Origin: Planctomyces sp. SH-PL62
GTDB lineage: Bacteria > Planctomycetota > Planctomycetia > Planctomycetales > Planctomycetaceae
Length of the DNA: 64,000 nt
Assembly: GCA_945893045.1 (NCBI GenBank)
Contig: CAMDEA010000009.1
Location: 24,192-88,191, forward strand
Reading direction: 5' to 3'
In this document: positions 17,107 through 24,393 of the stretch, piece after piece
Layout of the letters: each line of letters starts with the position of its first letter
Numbering within the stretch: position 1 is the stretch's first letter
Position numbers and translations under genes: made by a program
The notes under the pieces: generated by a model
Told to the model about the DNA's origin: nothing
What the model saw: the letters and a program-made list of their open reading frames with translations, nothing else
Databases searched by the model: none

Positions 17107-17571
17107 CTACGGAAACGACTGACCGCCTAGATTCGATTCTCCTTCGGCTTGTTTGAGGAGATTCACCGCCGTCGGCGAAATCGGCGCTCGGCGTGGGTCG
17201 AGCCATTCCTCAATCGTCAGCCATTCGGTGATGAGACCGGCGATTGGCTCAATGCCATCGGGCAGGTCAAATCGAAATGCCTGGTAGTCGTACTCTTTGA
17301 TCGCACCATCTCGATCGCTTTGCTGAAAGCCCAGCAGGCTCACGAGCGGCTTCAACCCCACGACGGTCTTGCCAATGTTCTCGGCGATGGCTCGCGAGGC
17401 GGCGTGTTCCCAAGATTCGTCCCGATGCACGGTTTCGATCTTCTTGTCCTGCATCACGCGACGCTTCGTCATGGGCAATGTGAACGCTCCCCAAGCCGCG
17501 TTGTAAACCGCCAAGATGCGACCGCCACGCACGATCGCCACCGCAGAAACCTCGACCTTTGGAAACGGCAT
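17107..17571 (-). CDS. Small Nudix-like protein with degenerate Nudix box
   Basis: The 154-residue protein begins at an ATG with AAAGGGA about eight bases upstream. The N-terminus VSAVAIVRGGRILAVYN and the WGAFTLPMTKRRV segment follow the Nudix fold. The expected REUxEExGU helix reads AASRAIAENIGKTVVG: the first two acidic positions (RE and the first of EE) are lost or shifted. It may bind a nucleotide-sugar or dinucleotide without hydrolysing it. It lies between phosphofructokinase and the Nudix-TIR gene on the same strand. Two Nudix modules side by side suggest a shared ligand, which is inference. Confidence 0.65.
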   Translation of the reverse strand: MPFPKVEVSAVAIVRGGRILAVYNAAWGAFTLPMTKRRVMQDKKIETVHRDESWEHAASRAIAENIGKTVVGLKPLVSLLGFQQSDRDGAIKEYDYQAFRFDLPDGIEPIAGLITEWLTIEEWLDPRRAPISPTAVNLLKQAEGESNLGGQSFP

Positions 17572-17637
17572 GTGAATGTCCCTTTTGAGATTTGAGATTT
17601 GGAATTTGCAGCAGCCTATCGTCGTTCGCCCATGAGT

Positions 17638-18909
17638 TCATGCCAACGCGATGTCTTGAGGAGACGCCGTCGAGCGATCCGGCTTCGGCCAACGGCTGAG
17701 CGACTTCTGTAACTCGTACAACAAACCCTGCGTGGCCGAGTCGGCGACGACCTGCATGCCGAACGGTTGCCAGCCGACTCGCCCCAGGCGCAACCCGATC
17801 AAACCACTACGAGCAACGGACGGAGTGATCGCGTCCCAAGCCGCCTCGGCAAATCGAGCGGCCAGCACGCGGTCCTCACCGGTGGGAGCACCGCCGCGCT
17901 GCAAGTGTCCGAGAATGCTGGCGCGGACTTCGGTCTGCGGAACCCAGCTCTCCTGGCGGCGAAAATAGCGCTGCAATCGAGCGGCCAGCGCCGGCGCGGG
18001 ACTGCCGCCGGGAACCTCGTCGTGAGCGACTCCTTCCGAGATCAGCACGATGGCGTGCGAGCGTCCGCCGCGTAGCGATTCTTCGATCCGCTCGCCGATG
18101 CCCACCGCTTTCTCTTCGGTGAGCGGCCCACGTTCGGGAGTCACGAGAATCTCCGCCCCCGACCCCAATGCCGCCAGCCGAGCGAGTTCACCGCTGTCAC
18201 GTCCCATCGTTTCCAGCACCATCACGCGGCCATGCGAACCAGCCGTGTCGTGAAATCGCTCAATCGCCCAGATCAACGTATTGACCGCCGTGTCCACCCC
18301 CAACGACCGCTCGGTACATGCCACGTCGTTGTCGATCGAGCCGGGGATGCCGATCACCAACCGATTTCCTTCCGCGTCCAGCCGCTCGGCCCCGGTCAAC
18401 GAGCCGTCACCGCCGCACACCGCCAACGCTTCGATCTGCATTGCCGCGAGCCACCGCAGCACCTGCTGCCGCGTCGCTTCGTCATAAAACTCCGAGCAGC
18501 GACCCGCTCCCAACACAATCCCACCGCGTCCCGACAAACCGCTGACCGATTCATGATCGAGGCTGACCACATCCCGCGACCGATCACGCAACCCAGCCAA
18601 CCCGCGCCGCGATTCGATCTGAGCCACGGTGTCATCCGCCGAATAACCGTAGCCGAAGTTGTGAGACTTCGGGGAGACCGTCGCGTCATCCGAATTCTCA
18701 CGAATTCGGCTACGAGAACTCACCAACCGCCGCGCGGCTCGGACCAATCCCTGATATCCGTCTCGCACGCCCCAGACCTCAGCCTCATACCGATTCAACC
18801 CCAACCGCACGAACGCTCGCAGGAACGGATTCATCCCCGGAGCATCCCCACCCGAAAACAACACCGCGACCCGACGCTTGAACGAGAAAGTGGCCGACAC
18901 GTTCGACAT
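17638..18909 (-). CDS. 6-phosphofructokinase (ATP-type signature) with an unusual insertion
   Basis: The enzyme should phosphorylate fructose 6-phosphate in glycolysis. From the ATG at 18909 (GGGAG upstream; a TTG at 18924 is possible) it has 423 residues. SGGDAPGMN (19-27) is the N-terminal nucleotide loop. GGDGS (166-170) has Gly where pyrophosphate-dependent enzymes have Asp. GIPGSIDND (187-195) holds the catalytic Asp, ETMGRDSGELA binds substrate, and ILGHLQRGG closes the core. Residues about 62-112, between DGYQGLV and VSLDHESVSGLSGRGG, are an insertion that most family members lack. It includes SRIRENS, the translation of a palindromic repeat. It is a metabolic gene among conflict genes; the insertion may affect regulation. 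Confidence 0.88.
   Translation of the reverse strand: MSNVSATFSFKRRVAVLFSGGDAPGMNPFLRAFVRLGLNRYEAEVWGVRDGYQGLVRAARRLVSSRSRIRENSDDATVSPKSHNFGYGYSADDTVAQIESRRGLAGLRDRSRDVVSLDHESVSGLSGRGGIVLGAGRCSEFYDEATRQQVLRWLAAMQIEALAVCGGDGSLTGAERLDAEGNRLVIGIPGSIDNDVACTERSLGVDTAVNTLIWAIERFHDTAGSHGRVMVLETMGRDSGELARLAALGSGAEILVTPERGPLTEEKAVGIGERIEESLRGGRSHAIVLISEGVAHDEVPGGSPAPALAARLQRYFRRQESWVPQTEVRASILGHLQRGGAPTGEDRVLAARFAEAAWDAITPSVARSGLIGLRLGRVGWQPFGMQVVADSATQGLLYELQKSLSRWPKPDRSTASPQDIALA
18690..18709. repeat. Palindrome CCGAATTC-TCAC-GAATTCGG inside the phosphofructokinase gene
   Basis: Eight-base perfect arms flank a four-base loop. On the coding strand it is read in frame as part of SRIRENSDD within the phosphofructokinase insertion. 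Confidence 0.8.
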
Positions 18910-19090
18910 GGCTGCGACTCCCAAAAGATGTGAGAGGAGAAGGGTTCACGAACCGCTGCCCGGTTCGCACACCACTTCTACGTCCTCTTCTCGACCACGG
19001 CGAGAACCATCTCGCGAGTCATGCCGTCCCGCCGAGAAATCGCATTTCGGTTATGAAGAGATCACTCTCGAAGGAGATAGCCGATTGTCT

Positions 19091-21952
19091 TCATCCCTGG
19101 CGGCGATCAGGAAGGCTCCGTCTGAACGTCCTCGCTTCCTCATCAAACAGATCGTCGTCCCAACGGGCGAAGATCTCACTGAAGAACTGTGTGTGTGGGT
19201 GTGAGTCGCCCAATGCAGATCGGAATCCTGCGACCGCTCGCTGCATCATGTCTTTGGCCTCTCTTTGCTCTCCGTTCGAAAAAAACAAATTGGCCAGATT
19301 TCCCAGTGCCATCAGCGTGTTGGGATGCTCGGTCCCCAGCACCCGCTCGTTGGCCTCCAACGCGCGGCGAAGGAACGGCTCGGCCTGTTCATAGTCGCCG
19401 GTTGTGTAAAGCAACGCGGCCAGATTGTTGAGCGCCGCTAGCGTGTCTGGATGCTCGGCCCCTTGCACCCGCTCGCGGGCCTCCAGCACACGGCGCTGCA
19501 GCGGCTCGGCCTGTTCAAAGTCGCCGGTTTTGTAAAGCAACACTGCTAGGTTGTTGATCGCCAGCAGCGTGTTGGGATGCTCGTCCCCCAGCACCCGCTC
19601 GCAGGCTTCCAACGCGCGGCGCAGCAGCGGCTCGGCCTGCTCGTAGTCGCCGGTTTCGTAATGCAACATCGCCAAGTTGTTGAGCGACAACAGCGTGTCG
19701 GGATGCTCGTCCCCCAGGACTCGCTCGCAGGCCTCCAGCGTGCGGCGCAGTAACGGCTCAGCCTGTTCGTAGTCGCCGGTTGTGAAAAACAACGTCGCCA
19801 AGTTGTTGAGCGACGTCAGCGTGTCGGGATGCTCGTCCCCCAGCACCCGCTCGTGGACCACCAGCGCGCGGTGCAGCAGCGGCTCGGCCTGTTCGTAGTC
19901 GCCGGTTTGGTAATGCAAGATCGCCAAGTTGTTGAGCGAAATTAGTGTGGTGGGGTGCTCCGCCCCCAGCACTCGCTCGCAGGCATCCAGCGCGCGGCGA
20001 CAAAATGGTTCGGCATGTTCGAAGTCGCCTGCACTGGAAAGCACATTCGCCAAGCTACAAAGTGACGATAGCGTGTCAGAATGCTCGGCCCCAAGTAATC
20101 GCTCACTCTGCTCCACCACTCGCCGCAGGAGCGGTTCGGCAGCGGCATCGTTGCCTTGACGTAGATAGCAGTCCGCCAAATTGTGTGCGGTCGATAGCAA
20201 ATCTAGATCGTTGGGGCCAAGTTGCTCTTCTGCCTCTTTCCATTGAAGAATCGCATAACCCGTCGCTTCAGAAAATCGCCCCTGGCTCACGAGATAGCCA
20301 CTGATGAGAAACAGCAGACTTATGTTTGGACGCTGGTGGACCAACTTTGAAACGTGCGAATGAAGTGATTCTCCGTGTGGCAGCAGTACCCGCCAAGCCG
20401 GCCAGTGCGCGAAGTCTTCCGGTGGTCTTGGCGCGTGATGGTTGAATGTTTTCACGGCGCGCTGCCACCACTCACCTCGCTCGTCCTCGGTAAGAGAGAG
20501 TCGCTCCACCGTCTGCACCAAGCCGTGAAGCTGCGTCGTACGACCATCGAACTGCGCCATCGAGTAACGCTTGAGTGCGGTCAATGCTTGGCGTACGAAG
20601 AATTCGTCGTTCGCCGTGGTGGCGTCGGGCACCGTGGACACTCCGAGGGACTCGGTCCACGTCCGAACGTTTTTCGCCGAGTCCACGAACATCTGGATCG
20701 GCAACGGCGTGGCTGCAACGAAAGCCGCCAAACGGAGAATCACGCGGGAGGCGGCTGGGAGTTTCGTCACCGTCGTCTTCCAGGTGGTGATGACCGGGTC
20801 GGGATACTCGGTGGAGCCGAGGGCTTGGAGCGCGAGAAGTTCGGCCGTGGATTGCTCATACAGTTTCAAGTAGTCCGAGAATCCGAACCCCGATCCTTGT
20901 TCGCCGATGTACGCCGCGGCCTGTTCCAGCGCGAGCGGCAAGTAGCCGAGCTTCTCGGCCAGTGTTTCGCAAGCGGCCAGTTCGTCCGCTGTGACCGTGC
21001 TCGATTCCCAGCCGGACCGGCGGAGCAGCAGGGTTCGCGAGGGGTCTTTCTCCAGCACATACAAATGGATGGTCTGGATCGCCGCCGACCAGCCGGCGAA
21101 TCGCGAGGTCAAGAGCGTGTGGCAACCGCCGGTCTTTGGAATCCACGCCTGTGCGGTCGCTTCGTCTTCTGCGTTGTCGAGGATCAGCAGGCGGCGGTCG
21201 CGGCTGTTCAACTCTTCGAGCGTGCGACGGGCCTTGAGGTCATCCGTGAGTCCTGCGTTCGCCAAGTCGGGAAACAGCAGATCGAAAATGTGTGCGAATT
21301 CTGACTCGTAGCCCAATCGTGTATCCACCCAAAAAATCTGCGGATACAGCCGCCAGAACTTCTCCGCATACTGGCGTGCGAGCGTCGTCTTCCCCACGCC
21401 GCCGAGCGCCGCGATGGCGCGGACGCGTCCCTGTGTCAGCACGGCCGTCGGATTCTCGTGGAGTTGCTCATGAATCCGCAGCAGGTCTTCCTCGCGTCCC
21501 ACAAAGTATGGGTTCGCTCGGTAGCGCAAGTGCGTGAGACGGCGTGTGCGGTCTGGCGGCGGCTCGGCGAGCAGCGTTCGCAGTGCCGCAAACATGCGCG
21601 GCCAGTCCGCACTCGCTCCGCCCCTGAAGTCCATCGTCTGTGACTGAAAGCTGGTGAGCGGCGAAGTGCTGACGTCTTCAAACTGGCCCTCGCATAAGAT
21701 CGGAATCACTGCCTCGGCACCATAGGTTTCAAACTTGGTCCACTCCGATAAACGCCAGCGCGGCGTCAGCACCGGAAGCTTGATGCGGGAGTCCTCGGCC
21801 CCTTGTTCGATATCGCGATGCCAGTCACAGCCAGGCTGCAACCGGACCTTGTCGAACCAAACCGTGAAGCCCGCAGCCACCAAACGCCGATGCAACTCTT
21901 CGGCGAACGCGAGGTCCGCAGATGCGTAGCTGATGAAACAGTCATAGGACAT
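19091..21952 (-). CDS. TIR - NB-ARC (STAND NTPase) - kinesin-light-chain-type TPR protein
   Basis: The 953-residue protein starts at an ATG behind GGGAAA. The TIR domain occupies about 1-130 (MSYDCFISYASADLAFAEEL; LSEWTKFE with candidate catalytic E75). The NTPase follows with Walker A LGGVGKTT (183-190), Walker B RRLLILDN (near 253-260), and an LPLALEQAAAYI sequence typical of NB-ARC and related STAND proteins. The C-terminal half has about eight 42-residue TPRs of the kinesin light chain form (NNLAxLxxxTGDYEQAEPLLRRAL). Members of this family act as oligomerising immune receptors that deplete or convert NAD when activated. That activity is inferred. Its repeats resemble those of the Nudix-TIR protein but are not interchangeable with them. 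Confidence 0.9.
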   Translation of the reverse strand: MSYDCFISYASADLAFAEELHRRLVAAGFTVWFDKVRLQPGCDWHRDIEQGAEDSRIKLPVLTPRWRLSEWTKFETYGAEAVIPILCEGQFEDVSTSPLTSFQSQTMDFRGGASADWPRMFAALRTLLAEPPPDRTRRLTHLRYRANPYFVGREEDLLRIHEQLHENPTAVLTQGRVRAIAALGGVGKTTLARQYAEKFWRLYPQIFWVDTRLGYESEFAHIFDLLFPDLANAGLTDDLKARRTLEELNSRDRRLLILDNAEDEATAQAWIPKTGGCHTLLTSRFAGWSAAIQTIHLYVLEKDPSRTLLLRRSGWESSTVTADELAACETLAEKLGYLPLALEQAAAYIGEQGSGFGFSDYLKLYEQSTAELLALQALGSTEYPDPVITTWKTTVTKLPAASRVILRLAAFVAATPLPIQMFVDSAKNVRTWTESLGVSTVPDATTANDEFFVRQALTALKRYSMAQFDGRTTQLHGLVQTVERLSLTEDERGEWWQRAVKTFNHHAPRPPEDFAHWPAWRVLLPHGESLHSHVSKLVHQRPNISLLFLISGYLVSQGRFSEATGYAILQWKEAEEQLGPNDLDLLSTAHNLADCYLRQGNDAAAEPLLRRVVEQSERLLGAEHSDTLSSLCSLANVLSSAGDFEHAEPFCRRALDACERVLGAEHPTTLISLNNLAILHYQTGDYEQAEPLLHRALVVHERVLGDEHPDTLTSLNNLATLFFTTGDYEQAEPLLRRTLEACERVLGDEHPDTLLSLNNLAMLHYETGDYEQAEPLLRRALEACERVLGDEHPNTLLAINNLAVLLYKTGDFEQAEPLQRRVLEARERVQGAEHPDTLAALNNLAALLYTTGDYEQAEPFLRRALEANERVLGTEHPNTLMALGNLANLFFSNGEQREAKDMMQRAVAGFRSALGDSHPHTQFFSEIFARWDDDLFDEEARTFRRSLPDRRQG

Positions 21953-22150
21953 GGCGTTTCCCAGTTTCCTGACACGGACTTCGCCCGCGCAAGATCGTCG
22001 TCCGAGAACGAAGTCGAATGCCGAACGCCGTGTTGTTGATTACTCTAATCCAGTCTCGCCGAGGAAATCAGGAATCGGCGATTTGGCAATGACCGCAATG
22101 CAGAAAAAAGCTTTTGAGACATCGGCGAGCATCACACCGAGAGGAATCGC

Positions 22151-23155
22151 ATGGGGCGGCCGACTGAGATTTCGCTGAAGATGCTGCACGCCTTCCTGAC
22201 GTGGGCTGAGTCTGCCTCCGAGGATGAGGCCGCTCACAAGCTGGGGATCACACAACCGGCCGTGCATCGCAAGCTGGAGAAATTCCAGACGCAGATCGGC
22301 TCTGGCCCGCGATTGATGCAGCGCGGTCGAGCCGGTTGGGAACTGACCGATGAGGGCCACCTGATCCTGCCGGTGATTCGCGATCTGGTCCGCCGCTTCG
22401 AGCAACTCGAAGCTCACCTGTCCGACCGCGACGAACCGCCGCGAGTGCTGCGCATTGCCACCGGCCAGTTCGCCGCTCAATACATCCTGCCGCGAGCCAT
22501 CGCCGCGTTGCGCGAGAAACTCCCCGACTGCCGACTCGAAACCCATTTGGCCCGCGGCCTCGACCGCATCCTCGGAGTTGCCAATGCTCAATACGACTTG
22601 GCGATCGTCACGCACACTCCCGACCAGGTTCACGCCCTCGTCCGCAAACATTTTCAATCGCGCGAACGCCTGCTGACCTGCGAGCCACTCGCCCGGTATC
22701 CCTTCGTCGTCGTGGCTCATCGGGACACTCCCGAAGGTCGAGTCCTCTCGCAACTCTCACCGCAAGCCGCCATCGCTCCGCACCAACTGAGCGGCCTGCG
22801 CCTCGTCGGCCTCGACCCTCAATCGGGCCTGCGGCAACGCCTCGAAAAGCTGACCGAGGGAACGCCGCTCACCTTCGCGCCCGACACTCACACCGGCGGC
22901 TGGCCCGCCGCCCTCGCCTGCGCCGAACAACGCCTCGGAGCCGCCCTCGTCCCCCACACCGTGCTCCCGCCCAGCCGAGAGCAATCCTTCGTCGCCCGCC
23001 CCTTCGACGAGTCCTTCACGCTCGACGAATACCTCATCACCCGCCCCGATTTCAGCGACTCAACGTCAGCAGTCGTCAACGCGGTCCTCCGAGAAGCGGC
23101 ACTGTCATCTCGTGGTCCCCTCGCCCGGCTTTGCGGGGAGAGTGTTAGGGTGTGA
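22151..23155 (+). CDS. LysR-family transcriptional regulator
   Basis: The 334-residue protein has an N-terminal winged helix-turn-helix (LKMLHAFLTWAESASEDEAAHKLGITQPAVHRKLE, here described only by its ends) and a periplasmic-binding-like effector domain from about residue 95. The ATG at 22151 is preceded by GAGAGG. It is divergent from the TIR-NB-ARC gene across 198 bases, the usual arrangement for a LysR regulator acting on its neighbour. Its stop overlaps a possible GTG start of the TIR gene downstream, so the two may be co-transcribed. The inducer is unknown. Confidence 0.85.
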   Translation: MGRPTEISLKMLHAFLTWAESASEDEAAHKLGITQPAVHRKLEKFQTQIGSGPRLMQRGRAGWELTDEGHLILPVIRDLVRRFEQLEAHLSDRDEPPRVLRIATGQFAAQYILPRAIAALREKLPDCRLETHLARGLDRILGVANAQYDLAIVTHTPDQVHALVRKHFQSRERLLTCEPLARYPFVVVAHRDTPEGRVLSQLSPQAAIAPHQLSGLRLVGLDPQSGLRQRLEKLTEGTPLTFAPDTHTGGWPAALACAEQRLGAALVPHTVLPPSREQSFVARPFDESFTLDEYLITRPDFSDSTSAVVNAVLREAALSSRGPLARLCGESVRV

Positions 23156-23220
23156 TTTGCAGACCCATCGAGCAGCGGTTGATAATGAAGAAAGCTAATT
23201 CTCGATCATTGGGCCACAGC

Positions 23221-24387
23221 ATGACGACGAAATCTGAGAGCCATTGTTTCCGAGCGTTCCTGTCTTACTCGCACGACGACTTTGAAATCGCCGAATGGGT
23301 CGCGGCCGTGCTGTGCGAGTGCAACGTGATCCCCGTGTGGGATCAACACCTGCGGCCGGGCGAGCGTTTTTCTGACGCGATCAAGGACATGATTGGATCG
23401 GCGCATCTCTTCATTCCATTGCTGACGCCCAAATCCTTGCAGGGTGCCTGGGTTCTTCAAGAGACGGGATATGCAACCGCCCTCAACATCCCGGTGCTGC
23501 CGCTGGCTCAAGGTGTGATCGACAAAGACACGATCGTCAGGGAACTTCAAGCGGTCGTCTTCAAAGACATCGATGAACTGCGAGAGAAGCTCAAGCAGAC
23601 CAACTTCGGTCGACTCGTCCGGCCTGAGCTGAGCCTTCCGAAGCAGATCTGCCACGAAGCTTACTGGCCCGAGGAACGCACGGACCTCATCGCCAAGTAC
23701 ACGAATCTCGTCCTCAACATACGGGGTTCCGCGGCCCCGGCATGCAAGGACCGGCCACAGGTGAGGTCATCCGGCAAGCTGCTCCAGGCTGGGGCTCTCA
23801 GTTCGTTCTGCCTGCCGGATGAAGATCTCGGTTCGCCTGTGTGGACGCGTCGCGATGGCGATCAAGTTCGCAGCGACTATTACCACCATTTGCAGCGTGA
23901 GGAACGTCGAGCCTTGGAGCGTTACGCGCGGCTCGAAGGCTGTCGTCTGGTGCTTTATTTGGGACAAACTTATTCTGGACGCGGTGACGAGATCCAAGCC
24001 CGAACGGTTCGCTATTCTCGACTCAAGACGTTGGTCGAATCACTCCAGTCGATGCGGGACGGCGGATGCAACTTGGAAGTCGTGGTCTCAGATGTCCCTC
24101 ACGATGGCAACCTGACGATCGTCGGCGACTGGTTTCTTGCGGAGTCGCTCTTACCGGGTGTCGGTGGCTACCGACAGACGCTGTTTAAGTGGCATGCACC
24201 GACCGTGTTTCAACGCATTGAGCAATTCAATCAACGCTTTGAGGAATTGCGTGATCGAAAGCCCCGCAAGACGTTGGCTCAAATCATTCGCAATATTGAA
24301 ACGATCCTGAAGTCGCTGAAAAGTGCTGGACTAACTCCCGAAGACGGTAAGTCCCCCAAGCCGAAACTTTCGGCGAGGAAAAGATAG
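23221..24387 (+). CDS. TIR-domain protein with an uncharacterised C-terminal domain
   Basis: Starting at ATG 23221 (GTG at 23152 and ATG at 23185 are alternatives) it has 388 residues. The TIR domain begins almost at once: FRAFLSYSHDDFEIAEWVA, PVWDQHLRPGERF, then SLQGAWVLQETGYA with a candidate catalytic Glu. A linker follows, then a C-terminal domain of about 190 residues that I do not recognise. It contains CRLVLYLGQTYSGRGDE and LTIVGDWFLAESLLPG, with a charged helical tail. It shows no obvious cyclic-nucleotide-binding phosphate cassette. The gene converges on the cyclase fusion gene with only six bases between them and probably belongs to the same system. Confidence 0.8.
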   Translation: MTTKSESHCFRAFLSYSHDDFEIAEWVAAVLCECNVIPVWDQHLRPGERFSDAIKDMIGSAHLFIPLLTPKSLQGAWVLQETGYATALNIPVLPLAQGVIDKDTIVRELQAVVFKDIDELREKLKQTNFGRLVRPELSLPKQICHEAYWPEERTDLIAKYTNLVLNIRGSAAPACKDRPQVRSSGKLLQAGALSSFCLPDEDLGSPVWTRRDGDQVRSDYYHHLQREERRALERYARLEGCRLVLYLGQTYSGRGDEIQARTVRYSRLKTLVESLQSMRDGGCNLEVVVSDVPHDGNLTIVGDWFLAESLLPGVGGYRQTLFKWHAPTVFQRIEQFNQRFEELRDRKPRKTLAQIIRNIETILKSLKSAGLTPEDGKSPKPKLSARKR

Positions 24388-24393
24388 TCCACG

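Noticed and set aside
22040..22753. Minus-strand frame of 237 residues opposite the LysR gene
   Set aside because: The LysR frame has a helix-turn-helix and a proper ribosome-binding site; the opposite frame has no domain.
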